The position numbers were made by a program, and so were the translations under genes. Shown here one piece after another: positions 14,216 through 21,559 of a DNA stretch of 33,449 bases. Positions within the stretch are counted from its first letter, which is position 1, and every line of letters starts with the position of its first letter. The notes under the pieces were generated by a model. It was not told where the DNA came from, ran no database searches, and saw only the letters and a program-made list of their open reading frames with translations. The stretch comes from an uncultured Clostridia bacterium (GTDB lineage Bacteria; Bacillota; Clostridia; Christensenellales; CAG-917). The stretch is taken from contig CANREO010000004.1 of NCBI GenBank assembly GCA_947629635.1, positions 1-33,449 of the forward strand. Reading direction: 5' to 3'.

Positions 14216-16198
14216 ATGAGAAAAGAAAAACAGGCCGAACCCGTTCTCGACGAAAATGGTAGGTCTCCTCTCAAACTTGATTATCCTCAAACGTTCAAGG
14301 TCGGCTTCGCGTTTGCAATCATAATGTTGTTTTGGACGGCGTACGATTTTGTCGTGCCTCTCCTTTTGGAGCATGCATACGGCTTGCCTAATTCGCTGCG
14401 TGGACTCATCATGGGTCTTGACAATCTGTTGTCGCTGTTTATGTTGCCGCTTTTCGGCAAGTTGAGCGACAATGCGCACGGTAAACTCGCTAAAAAATTC
14501 GGCCGCCGCACGCCATTCATCGTAATTGGTACCATTGCGTCGGTGATTCTTATGGTTTTTGTCCCCGTCGCTACGCTGAATCAGCAAAAGAAAGCGGACA
14601 AATTGAGCGCGGAAATTGCGGCGCAGATCAATGATGACGAATTTATGGAAGCAACGCTTACGGAGTGGTATGACAATGCCGTAAAAGGAGCGGACGGAGC
14701 TTCCAACTATTGTGACCTGAATTATCTTAATAAAAACGAAATAACGCGCGATGAATTTATTGCCATAAGATATGACGCGAAGATGACGTCGAAAAAGGCG
14801 TTTTTGGGTATGTTGGGCGATACGACGTATTTCTATGACGGAGTGCAAATAGATGATTTAAGCGCCAAACCCGACGGGTCTGCCAAGACATATCGGCAGA
14901 TACTCGACGGCAACGCCGATTACAACAAATATGTCGCGAGCGGCATGAACAATTATACCTCGGACAGGATTTACAACGAGATCACCAAAGTCAGCGGACA
15001 GGCAAGCATAGGCGTTTATATGGTTATTTTATTGCTGGTGCTGGTCGCGATGGCGACTTTCAGAAGCCCGGCGGTCGCTCTCATGCCGGACGTCACGCCA
15101 AAGCCGCTGCGCTCTCAGGGCAACGCCGTCATCAATCTGTGCGGCGGCATAGGCGGGGCAATAGCCTTCCTCATATATACGGTAGTGCTGTTTGGCGAAC
15201 GGTTGGAAAACTACGTTATCATATTTGCCTCGGCTGCCGCGGGCATGCTGCTGTTGCTGGCCGGTTTCTTAGCGCTTGTCAAAGAGCGAAAGATGGTTGA
15301 AAAATGCCAGCAGATCTGCAAAGATTACGAGATTGACGATTTTTCCGAGGACGAAAGCGAAGAGACGGAAAAGTTTGCGGATCAATTGCGAAGAGAAGGA
15401 GAAATTGCGGAGTTGAGCGAGGGTCGCGAAGCGAACGTTTCGGTCGAGGCCGGCGAAACCGAACCGCATGAAGAGACCGGCGCGCAACGCGTAAGAAGAC
15501 GCACCCCCAAGCAGTGGTGGACGGAAAAATCGAAGGAAGAAAGGGCAAAATTGGTGTCATTTTGGCTTATACTCGGGTCCATATTTATGTGGTTTATGGG
15601 CTATAACGCCATATCCTCCAATCTTTCGATTTACACCACCAAGGAATTGAATCTTTCTGCCGGCGTAGCTTCGATAATATCCGGCGTCAGCATGGGCGTC
15701 AGCGCAATAGCGTTTATCCCGGTAGGGTATATGGCGGCAAAAATAGGCAGGCGAAAATCTATCATTATAGGGTTTATGCTTGCTGTCATATCTTTCGTGT
15801 TGGTATTCGCTTTTGTCAGGACAAATTCCAACGAGATGATCCCGTCGGCGTTGTTCTCTCTATTCTATCTTATTGCCGGTTTCGGACTTATAATTGCGAA
15901 CGTCAACACATTCCCCATGGTGACCGAGCTTTCTACGTCGAGGACGGTCGGCCAATACACAGGCTATTATTATATGGCGACGATGTCCGCGCAAGCGATA
16001 ACTCCTTTCCTCGGAGGCCTTGTCATGGATCATATTTCCAATCGAGGGCTGTTTGTTTACAGCGCGATTTGCGTCGTGATCGCAATAGTGCTAATGTTGT
16101 TTGTCAAACACGGCGACAGCATAAAACTTGTAAAAGGCAGACGTCTCACAAAAGAGGAGAAGAAGCAAATCAGACTTGACGCGCTTGACGCGGATTGA
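14216..16198 (+). CDS. Large MFS (GPH/SLC45-like) transporter, probably for a sugar
   Basis: A membrane protein of 660 residues, far longer than the usual 400-470 of the superfamily. The first helices (about 28-51, 62-82, 100-120) enclose the cytoplasmic GRRTPFIVIG motif, the MFS motif A in the form seen in GPH/SLC45 sugar carriers. Residues 121-264 form a polar insertion that standard MFS topology places outside the cell. Helices resume at about 265-290, 305-326 and 333-354. A central acidic loop (about 356-445) separates the C-terminal helices, which contain GYMAAKIGRRKSIIIGF. Its place beside glgP and the GH13 enzyme suggests maltodextrin or disaccharide import. AGGAG precedes the ATG. The substrate is inferred from context. 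Confidence 0.85.
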   Translation: MRKEKQAEPVLDENGRSPLKLDYPQTFKVGFAFAIIMLFWTAYDFVVPLLLEHAYGLPNSLRGLIMGLDNLLSLFMLPLFGKLSDNAHGKLAKKFGRRTPFIVIGTIASVILMVFVPVATLNQQKKADKLSAEIAAQINDDEFMEATLTEWYDNAVKGADGASNYCDLNYLNKNEITRDEFIAIRYDAKMTSKKAFLGMLGDTTYFYDGVQIDDLSAKPDGSAKTYRQILDGNADYNKYVASGMNNYTSDRIYNEITKVSGQASIGVYMVILLLVLVAMATFRSPAVALMPDVTPKPLRSQGNAVINLCGGIGGAIAFLIYTVVLFGERLENYVIIFASAAAGMLLLLAGFLALVKERKMVEKCQQICKDYEIDDFSEDESEETEKFADQLRREGEIAELSEGREANVSVEAGETEPHEETGAQRVRRRTPKQWWTEKSKEERAKLVSFWLILGSIFMWFMGYNAISSNLSIYTTKELNLSAGVASIISGVSMGVSAIAFIPVGYMAAKIGRRKSIIIGFMLAVISFVLVFAFVRTNSNEMIPSALFSLFYLIAGFGLIIANVNTFPMVTELSTSRTVGQYTGYYYMATMSAQAITPFLGGLVMDHISNRGLFVYSAICVVIAIVLMLFVKHGDSIKLVKGRRLTKEEKKQIRLDALDAD

Positions 16199-16333
16199 CG
16201 GACTGAGCGCTCGGCGAGTCTTTTATAAAACCTTTAAACGCGAATAGTGAAAAAAGCTTAATTTTGCGACAATTATATCTGAATTCGTAGTAAACGAGTC
16301 GCGCTTTTATCGTGCGGAAAAACTATAGAAAAG

Positions 16334-17458
16334 TCAATCCGCAGGAAGATAATTTATCTCTTGAGATACGTTTTTTTGCGTGGAAAATTTTATTGCGCCG
16401 TCCTTGTCGACGGTGAGTGTGACGGTGCCGTTGTTGTCGGTGCGGTACAACGTCATACTGCGCGCGCTCAGGCGTGCGAGAGTTTCCATAGTCGGGTGCC
16501 CGTGCTTCAAACCGCAACTTATTACGGCATATTCGCAATTTACCGCATCCAAAAACTCGTCAAGCGAGGATGTTGCGCTTCCGTGATGAGCAACTTTCAG
16601 GACATCGCAATCTATATAGCCTATTCGTTGGGCGATCAAGGGTTCGTTTTTGCTATTGCTGTCGCCCGTAAAAACTATGCGGCGCCCGTTGTATTCAAGT
16701 ATTCCCACCGGAGAGATCGCATTTAGCGCCTCGGCGTCGCCTAGCCCCTTTTGCGCGTAATATTCCTCTGTCGGGCAGTAGAAAGTCAACCTGTATGTAT
16801 CCGTAGCGATTATTATGCCGTTTGTGTGCTCATCGGGATCCATGTTGAGATGAATGGTGCAATTCGGTTCGGATAGCGCGCTTATAAAGAATTCCGCATA
16901 TACGTCCGTAGACACGACGTCGGGGTCGGTGAACATAGACAACTTTTTGCTGTCAAGTTCGGCAATGTAGTTTTTGAGTTGATCTTTATCCGATACTGCG
17001 AGGATGTTCGGCATATAAATGTTGCGCACATCGTATTTGTCTATCACCGCGTCAAGATAACCTACATGGTCGGAATCGGTGTGAGTAAGCATAAGGTGGT
17101 CTATCGTATCGTCGGCGTTGAGTTTGTCGATGGCGGCGATCGCCTCTTTCTCCGACGAGCCCTTTGAAGAGCCGCAATCTATCACCATGTCTGAGCCGTC
17201 GGGAAATTCTATGTAAATACAGTCGCCTTGTCCCACGTCTACGAAACAGACGGTAAGCACGCCGTCACCCTTGGCAAGAGGTTCGCCGAGTACGAGCGAT
17301 ATAAGCTTATTCCAAGTTTCGGGGAAGGCGAAGTATATCACCGCAATCGAGATCGCAATGACCAGTATCACCGCTATGACCGCGATCAGCGCCGCAAGCG
17401 GATATTTTTTTGCCGTCTTTTCGGCGGCGGATCTGACTTTGGAAGATGCCTTGGACAT
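16334..17458 (-). CDS. ComEC-type metallo-beta-lactamase-fold protein, membrane anchored
   Basis: A protein of 374 residues with one N-terminal membrane helix (about 22-48, ALIAVIAVILVIAISIAVIY) and an extracellular MBL domain. LTVCFVDVGQGDCIYIEFP is the classic start of the ComEC/Rec2-related hydrolase domain. The metal site HTDSDH (126-131) is the HxDxDH form typical of that group. FTGDSN, VAHHGSATSS and the C-terminal AVISCGLKHGHP complete it. It lacks the ComEC channel helices, so it is not ComEC itself; an extracellular nuclease or phosphodiesterase role is possible but unproven. No ribosome binding site precedes the ATG, and a good promoter ends six bases upstream. Confidence 0.85.
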   Translation of the reverse strand: MSKASSKVRSAAEKTAKKYPLAALIAVIAVILVIAISIAVIYFAFPETWNKLISLVLGEPLAKGDGVLTVCFVDVGQGDCIYIEFPDGSDMVIDCGSSKGSSEKEAIAAIDKLNADDTIDHLMLTHTDSDHVGYLDAVIDKYDVRNIYMPNILAVSDKDQLKNYIAELDSKKLSMFTDPDVVSTDVYAEFFISALSEPNCTIHLNMDPDEHTNGIIIATDTYRLTFYCPTEEYYAQKGLGDAEALNAISPVGILEYNGRRIVFTGDSNSKNEPLIAQRIGYIDCDVLKVAHHGSATSSLDEFLDAVNCEYAVISCGLKHGHPTMETLARLSARSMTLYRTDNNGTVTLTVDKDGAIKFSTQKNVSQEINYLPAD

Positions 17459-17464
17459 GGTTAT

Positions 17465-17493
17465 ATTATATAAATTTTACCGCCGAAAGGCAA
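17465..17493 (-). promoter_or_regulatory. Predicted promoter giving a leaderless mRNA for the MBL protein
   Basis: On the minus strand: -35 TTGCCT (17493-17488), 17-bp spacer, consensus -10 TATAAT (17470-17465), then six bases (ATAACC) and the ATG at 17458. The predicted +1 is the A of the start codon, the same geometry as at ispE and mrnC. Confidence 0.65.
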
Positions 17494-17530
17494 TAAATTT
17501 AAAAGTTTAGCGCATATGACTTTGCGTTTG

Positions 17531-17558
17531 CAAACAAAAAGCCCTTCCGAAGAAGGGC
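17531..17558 (-). terminator. Rho-independent terminator of the DUF362 gene
   Basis: On the minus strand GCCCTTC, a TTCG tetraloop and GAAGGGC (17558-17541) are followed by TTTTTGTTTG. The stem begins six bases after the DUF362 stop codon and would stop transcription before the MBL gene. Confidence 0.9.
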
Positions 17559-17563
17559 GTAGC

Positions 17564-18430
17564 TTACAGCCGTATCAATTGATAGTCTCTTGTGCCTACG
17601 TTAAGCGCCGCTGCAGCTTCTATCGTATGCACGCCGTTGCGGCTCTCCACACGCTCGAGGAAGTGTTTTTGTCCCGGGTCGTCTTTGGCGGCGTATACAA
17701 GGTCGATGCAGGCCTGATCTATAGCTACCGGATCAAGCGACGCCAATATGCCGATATCTTTTATGCACGGGTCCTCCGCTTTTGCGCAGCAATCGCAGTC
17801 GACAGACATGTTTTTCATGACATTGATATATGCCGCGCGGCCCTCGAACAGCCGGACTACGGAATGCGCCGCGTCCGCCATCGATTCCAAAAACTTATTT
17901 TGGTTGGAAGTCCAGATGAGTTTAGGATGACCGGCGCCGTGAATGTATGCTTTGCCGTATGATGAAGCGATGCCTATGGACAACTGCTTCAATGCGCCGC
18001 CGTAGCCTCCTCTCGGATGACCTTTGAAGTGCGACAGCACCAAAAGCGAGGAGTAGTTTGTCAAATTTTTGCCCACATAATTTGCTTTTATCATGTGACC
18101 GTCGGGGATGTCGAGTTTGAGGTCAGGGCCTTCTGCGTCAAGCAAATCGACGTCGAAAAGCTTGCTCCAACCGTGAAGTTCCAGCGTCCTGAGATGCTTT
18201 TCCGTAGTGTTGCGCTCGCCGGGATATGCGGTGTTGCACTCCGTCACGGTGCCGTGGACCGCCTCGATCATAGGTTGCCAAAATTCGGGACGGAGAAAGT
18301 TTTGATTGCCTACCTCGCCGCTGTGCACTTTCACCGCGACCTTGTCGGGCAGAGTTACGCCGAGATGATTATACAATTCCAAAACTTTTTGAGGAGTGAT
18401 CTCTTCAGAAAAATATACCTTTGCAGTCAT
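17564..18430 (-). CDS. DUF362 domain protein
   Basis: A protein of 288 residues that fits the DUF362 family: VAVKVHSGEVGNQNFLRPEF at residues 31-50, then VLSHFKGHPRGGYGGALKQLSIG, and CDCCAKAEDPCIKDIGILASLDPVAIDQACIDLV near 215-248. Many family members carry a C-terminal two-cluster ferredoxin domain; here no CxxCxxCxxxC repeat is present, only the Cys cluster at about 213-224, which may bind one metal centre. The biochemical role of the family is not settled. AAGGAG lies before the ATG. It has its own promoter and terminator, so it is monocistronic. Confidence 0.85.
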   Translation of the reverse strand: MTAKVYFSEEITPQKVLELYNHLGVTLPDKVAVKVHSGEVGNQNFLRPEFWQPMIEAVHGTVTECNTAYPGERNTTEKHLRTLELHGWSKLFDVDLLDAEGPDLKLDIPDGHMIKANYVGKNLTNYSSLLVLSHFKGHPRGGYGGALKQLSIGIASSYGKAYIHGAGHPKLIWTSNQNKFLESMADAAHSVVRLFEGRAAYINVMKNMSVDCDCCAKAEDPCIKDIGILASLDPVAIDQACIDLVYAAKDDPGQKHFLERVESRNGVHTIEAAAALNVGTRDYQLIRL

Positions 18431-18458
18431 AACGTTGCTCCTTTAAGATGATAGCTAT

Positions 18459-18487
18459 ATAATACTACATTGGGTCGGAATTTTCAA
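18459..18487 (-). promoter_or_regulatory. Predicted promoter of the DUF362 gene
   Basis: On the minus strand: -35 TTGAAA (18487-18482), 17-bp spacer, -10 TATTAT (18464-18459), predicted start near 18452. The leader is about 20 nt and contains AAGGAGC. Confidence 0.6.
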
Positions 18488-18582
18488 CTGCAAATAGCAA
18501 TTGTGCGCAAGATGAGTTGCGCGCATAGGATGCACGACCTGTTGTCCTGTTTGAAATTTGACGTGCGAAGCTCTATTATTTA

Positions 18583-18611
18583 TTGTATTTTCGCGCAGTT
18601 TATGGTACAAT
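18583..18611 (+). promoter_or_regulatory. Predicted promoter giving a leaderless mrnC-rlmB-sigH mRNA
   Basis: -35 TTGTAT (18583-18588), 17-bp spacer ending in an extended TGG, -10 TACAAT (18606-18611), then six bases (CGGGCT) and ATG at 18618. The predicted +1 coincides with the start codon. Confidence 0.6.
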
Positions 18612-18617
18612 CGGGCT

Positions 18618-19076
18618 ATGACGGACGACAACTACTTTTTCAGCCTTGCAACGCCCATAGACAGAGACGCGGCACAAAATATCTCGCCTACGTCGCTTGC
18701 GTTTGTCGGCGACGCAGTGCAAACTTTGTATGTTCGCGCGCGTCTTGCCGCAACATCCGTGCAGAAAACGACCGTGCTCCATCACGAAGCGGCCAAGGTC
18801 GTCAACGCCGTCGCGCAGTCGGAAGAGGCGAGGAATTTGTTTCCGCAATTCACCGACGAAGAGGCGGAGATTTATCGTAGGGCACGCAACGCAAAAATGC
18901 TCAATTCCGCAAAAAACGCCGACATCGGGCAATACAGACGCGCAAGTGGGCTCGAGGCGGTGCTCGGCTATTTGTATCTTGTCGGCGACTCGGACAGACT
19001 AAACAAAATGTTGTCGCTCTCATTCGAACTCGCAACCGGCGCGGAAGCGGTAAAAATCGAAAACGAGGAGAAATAA
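18618..19076 (+). CDS. mrnC: Mini-ribonuclease III
   Basis: MrnC (152 residues) matures 23S rRNA ends in Firmicutes. It is an RNase III catalytic domain without the double-stranded-RNA-binding domain. LAFVGDAVQTLYVRARL holds the first catalytic Asp, RRARNAKM is the MrnC-specific segment, and SGLEAVLGYLYL contains the second acidic catalytic residue. An upstream in-frame ATG (18558) would run through a promoter-like sequence, and the added residues do not look like MrnC, so ATG 18618 is chosen. That start has no ribosome binding site. rlmB follows after three bases, the conserved Bacillus/Clostridium order. Confidence 0.93.
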   Translation: MTDDNYFFSLATPIDRDAAQNISPTSLAFVGDAVQTLYVRARLAATSVQKTTVLHHEAAKVVNAVAQSEEARNLFPQFTDEEAEIYRRARNAKMLNSAKNADIGQYRRASGLEAVLGYLYLVGDSDRLNKMLSLSFELATGAEAVKIENEEK

Positions 19077-19079
19077 TAT

Positions 19080-19802
19080 ATGTACATTTACGGAAGAAAC
19101 TCGGTCAAGGAGGCATACCGCGCAGGTCGCACTGTAGATAAGCTCTATTTGCAAAAGGGCGAGTCGGATCCGACGCTGTCTACAGTCTACAAGCTGGCAA
19201 AAGAGGAACGTACGGCTATCAGTTATGTGGACAAAAATTTGCTCGACAAACTCGCTTCCGGCGGCAATCATCAGGGCGTAGTGGCGGCAGTGACGGATTT
19301 TGATTATTGCCAAATAGATGACATCGTTGCGCTTGCGGAAAAGAGGGCGGAGCCGCTTTTCATGCTTATTTTGGACGGTATAACGGATCCGCACAACCTC
19401 GGCGCTATCATCAGAAGCGCGGAGTGCTTCGGCGTGCACGGTATCGTGATTCCCAAGCATAGGAGCGTAGCGGTCAACGACACCGTCATAAAGGTCGCGA
19501 GCGGCGCGGCAGAGCATATGGCAATTGCAAAAGTGACAAATATCAATGACGCCATACGCAAGCTAAAAGAGCAAAATATATGGGTTTATGCAACGGATTT
19601 TGACGGTAAACCCCCTAAAGATGAAAATTTGAAAAATAATATTGCTATCGTGATAGGCAGCGAAGGGGAGGGGATACATCGCCTTACCAAGCAACTTTGC
19701 GACGGAACTCTTACCATTCCGCAGTATGGCAAGATCAACAGCCTCAACGCCTCGGTCGCGGCCGGCGTAGTGATGTACGAGGCGATGCGCCAAAGGAGAT
19801 AA
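19080..19802 (+). CDS. rlmB: 23S rRNA (guanosine-2'-O-)-methyltransferase, RlmB/TrmH family
   Basis: A SPOUT-class methyltransferase of 240 residues using S-adenosylmethionine. The short N-terminal substrate domain starts YIYGRNSVKEAYRAG. The knotted catalytic domain has motif 1 LDGITDPHNLGAIIRSAECF, motif 2 IAIVIGSEGEGIHRL and motif 3 IPQYGKINSLNASVAAGVVM, all intact. The expected target is G2251 of 23S rRNA by family membership. The ribosome binding site GAGG lies inside the end of mrnC, and the sigma factor starts one base after its stop codon. Confidence 0.92.
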   Translation: MYIYGRNSVKEAYRAGRTVDKLYLQKGESDPTLSTVYKLAKEERTAISYVDKNLLDKLASGGNHQGVVAAVTDFDYCQIDDIVALAEKRAEPLFMLILDGITDPHNLGAIIRSAECFGVHGIVIPKHRSVAVNDTVIKVASGAAEHMAIAKVTNINDAIRKLKEQNIWVYATDFDGKPPKDENLKNNIAIVIGSEGEGIHRLTKQLCDGTLTIPQYGKINSLNASVAAGVVMYEAMRQRR

Positions 19803-19803
19803 T

Positions 19804-20361
19804 ATGCAGGATGAAGTCCAACTCATATTAAAGGCTCAGGCGGGCGACGCACAAGCGATGAACGACGTGCTTATAAGTTTTGCGCCGCTTGTCAAGTCAA
19901 TATCTCGCGCCTTCCATATTATAGGCGCGGACAGGGAGGATCTGTCGCAGATAGGCATGATCGGGCTTATGAACGCAGTGCGCACCTATAGGACGGACGG
20001 CGCGGCAAAATTTAAAACTTACGCCACAAAATGCGTGCGCAACATCATGTTGGACGCCGTGCGCAAGCAAAAATCGGCGGTGCAGACGGTCAATTTGGAC
20101 GAATCGGCAGAGGATGTGTCATCCGAGCCCGAAAAACTTTATCTCGACAGCGAGGCGCAAAGCATACTGAACGACACCATCGCCGCCGCTCTCAACGACA
20201 CGGAAAAAGAGGTGTTGGCGCTCTATCTTGACGCGATGTCCTATGCCGAGATATCCAAAAAGCTAGGAATGACAAAGAAAAAGGTGGACAACACCATCTA
20301 CAGCCTGCGCAAAAAAATCAAAAAAATATTGGAAATCGGCCGTCAAGCGCGAGAAATTTGA
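19804..20361 (+). CDS. sigH: SigH-like RNA polymerase sigma factor
   Basis: A sigma-70 family protein of 185 residues. Region 2 spans about residues 28-92, with DLSQIGMIGLMNAVRTY and FKTYATKCVRNIMLDAVRKQ. Region 4 spans about 130-178, with LNDTEKEVLALYLDAMSYAEISKKLGMTKKKVDNTIYSLRKKI. Its position right after mrnC-rlmB matches sigH of Bacillus and Clostridia, the factor that starts sporulation and transition-phase genes, and spore genes lie close by. It is shorter than typical SigH (about 215). The NYN nuclease gene yacP, often found between rlmB and sigH, is absent. GGAG lies before the ATG. Assignment as SigH rather than another small sigma factor rests mainly on context. Confidence 0.78.
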   Translation: MQDEVQLILKAQAGDAQAMNDVLISFAPLVKSISRAFHIIGADREDLSQIGMIGLMNAVRTYRTDGAAKFKTYATKCVRNIMLDAVRKQKSAVQTVNLDESAEDVSSEPEKLYLDSEAQSILNDTIAAALNDTEKEVLALYLDAMSYAEISKKLGMTKKKVDNTIYSLRKKIKKILEIGRQAREI

Positions 20362-20370
20362 AAAAATTGC

Positions 20371-20399
20371 TTTACAAAATTTTTTATATAATATATTAT
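20371..20399 (+). promoter_or_regulatory. Predicted promoter of rpsF-ssb-rpsR
   Basis: -35 TTTACA (20371-20376), 17-bp A/T-rich spacer, -10 TATTAT (20394-20399); predicted start near 20406, the first base of a small hairpin (GCATC, TCAA, GATGC, 20406-20419). Confidence 0.6.
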
Positions 20400-20405
20400 A
20401 TTTAA

Positions 20406-20457
20406 GCATCTCAAGATGCAAATTCCTTTCCCGAAAGGGACATTTTGACCGGAAGGA
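20406..20457 (+). promoter_or_regulatory. S6:S18-type autoregulatory mRNA leader of rpsF
   Basis: Between the promoter and rpsF the RNA can fold into an outer stem TCCTT (20424-20428) with AAGGA (20453-20457), an inner stem TCCC and GGGA closed by a GAAA tetraloop (20429-20440), and a one-sided bulge of 12 bases, 20441-20452, that contains ACCGG. A hairpin with a 3' bulge holding CCG is the known binding element for the S6:S18 complex before rpsF in many bacteria, where it copies part of 16S rRNA. The outer stem includes the AAGGAGG ribosome binding site, so folding or protein binding should block translation. Confidence 0.65.
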
Positions 20458-20466
20458 GGTAGTGCT

Positions 20467-20748
20467 ATGGATAAGTATGAGATACTCTACATTATTCGCG
20501 GCGCAGTCGAAGATGACCAAAAACTGAAGACTGTAGACAAATTTGCGGCTTTGGCAGAATCCTTGGGCGCAACAGTCGAGTCGGTCGACAAGTGGGGCAT
20601 GAGAAAGTTTGCCTACGAGATCGACAAACAGTTTGAGGGCTACTATGTGCTTATGAATATCGTTTGCACAAGCGAGGCCCAAGAGGAAATCAACAGGCAA
20701 ATGCGCAATGACGAGTGCATTCTCAGACAAATGATCATTAAGAAGTAA
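20467..20748 (+). CDS. rpsF: 30S ribosomal protein S6
   Basis: S6 (93 residues) is a small-subunit protein that binds the central domain of 16S rRNA together with S18. The sequence has the family start MDKYEILYIIRG, the central WGMRKFAYEIDKQFEGYYVLMNI and the ending NDECILRQMIIKK, at normal length and without the acidic tail of the E. coli protein. GGAAGGAGGT lies seven bases before the ATG and is part of the proposed S6:S18 leader fold. It is first in rpsF-ssb-rpsR, a strongly conserved operon. Confidence 0.97.
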   Translation: MDKYEILYIIRGAVEDDQKLKTVDKFAALAESLGATVESVDKWGMRKFAYEIDKQFEGYYVLMNIVCTSEAQEEINRQMRNDECILRQMIIKK

Positions 20749-20766
20749 GATAATAGGAGAAAATTT

Positions 20767-21147
20767 ATGAACAAAGTTTTTTTGATTGGCAATCTGACAA
20801 AAGACCCTGAGCTCGCATCCACTTCGGGCGGCATCAAGTTTTGCAGATTTACGCTTGCAGTGTCCAGAAGCTACGCTAAAGACGGCAAGAGAGAGACGGA
20901 TTTTCTTCCCATTGTCGTTTGGCGAGCGCAAGCCGACAATTGTGCGCGCTATTTGAAGAAGGGAAGCCGCGCGGCAATCTGCGGCAGCATACAGACAAGA
21001 AGTTATGACGCTCAGGACGGCACACGCCGTTACGTTACGGAAATCGCCGCCGATGAGGTGCAGTTCCTCACAACAAAGAATGAGGATGAGAGAGAGGATG
21101 TCGATTTTGACGACCTCAAGCCCATCGACGAGGACCTTCCATTTTGA
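20767..21147 (+). CDS. ssb: Single-stranded DNA-binding protein
   Basis: SSB (126 residues) coats single-stranded DNA in replication and repair and recruits partners through its C-terminal tip. The OB fold begins MNKVFLIGNLTKDPEL and contains CRFTLAVSR, TDFLPIVVWRAQADN and the ending DGTRRYVTEIAADEVQFL. The flexible tail is very short (about 20 residues instead of the usual 40-70), but the acidic partner-binding tip is kept as DEDLPF at the very end. The ribosome binding site AGGAG lies before the ATG. It is flanked by rpsF and rpsR as in Bacillus. Confidence 0.97.
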   Translation: MNKVFLIGNLTKDPELASTSGGIKFCRFTLAVSRSYAKDGKRETDFLPIVVWRAQADNCARYLKKGSRAAICGSIQTRSYDAQDGTRRYVTEIAADEVQFLTTKNEDEREDVDFDDLKPIDEDLPF

Positions 21148-21165
21148 TTAAGGAGATAAATTATT

Positions 21166-21417
21166 ATGGCAGATGATGTGGTAAAAGCCCCACGCGCTCC
21201 CAAAAGAGCGCCCAAAAAGAAGGTTTGCGCCTTCTGCGTAGAACATATTGACGACATCGATTATAAAGACGTCGCAAGACTTAGGAAGTATATCACCGAA
21301 AAGGGCAAGATCCTTCCGCGCCGTATGAGCGGCGTATGCGCCAAGCATCAACGTCCGCTTGCAGTGGCCATAAAGAGAGCGCGCCAAATGGCTTTGCTCC
21401 CCTATAAGGCGGACTGA
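21166..21417 (+). CDS. rpsR: 30S ribosomal protein S18, zinc-binding form
   Basis: S18 (83 residues) pairs with S6 in the 30S platform. The conserved core DYKDVARLRKYITEKGKILPRR and the ending AKHQRPLAVAIKRARQMALLPY are present. CAFC near residue 22 together with the later CAKH forms a four-ligand zinc site, the C+ form that many bacteria replace with a zinc-free version. The N-terminal 20 residues are basic and Ala/Pro rich. AGGAG lies before the ATG. A terminator follows the gene. Confidence 0.97.
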   Translation: MADDVVKAPRAPKRAPKKKVCAFCVEHIDDIDYKDVARLRKYITEKGKILPRRMSGVCAKHQRPLAVAIKRARQMALLPYKAD

Positions 21418-21494
21418 ATTATTCTTTGACCGCTCCCACTTGTGAGAAATATTCCTGTATTTCGGAGCGGTGCGAAAACATCAAACAACAAATT

Positions 21495-21525
21495 AAAAGA
21501 CTTCGCGGCAGACGAAGTCTTTTTT
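21495..21525 (+). terminator. Rho-independent terminator of rpsF-ssb-rpsR
   Basis: AAAAGACTTCG (21495-21505) and CGAAGTCTTTT (21513-21523) pair perfectly around a 7-base loop, and the run of T continues to 21525. It lies 78 bases after the rpsR stop and could also act on the opposite strand. Confidence 0.9.
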
Positions 21526-21531
21526 ATGAGC

Positions 21532-21555
21532 AAAGCCTCGATTTTGCGAGGCTTT
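21532..21555 (-). terminator. Hairpin terminator of the helical hypothetical gene
   Basis: AAAGCCTCG (21532-21540) and CGAGGCTTT (21547-21555) pair perfectly around a 6-base loop, four bases beyond the stop codon of the leftward gene ending at 21560. On the minus strand the stem ends in TTT but the following U-tract is weak; the neighbouring rpsR terminator may back it up. Confidence 0.65.
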
Positions 21556-21559
21556 CCGA

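Noticed and set aside
16199..16333. Terminator between the convergent MFS and MBL genes
   Set aside because: Only a short GACT/AGTC pairing followed by TTTT at about 16201-16226 is seen; too weak to call, so I saw nothing firm in this gap.
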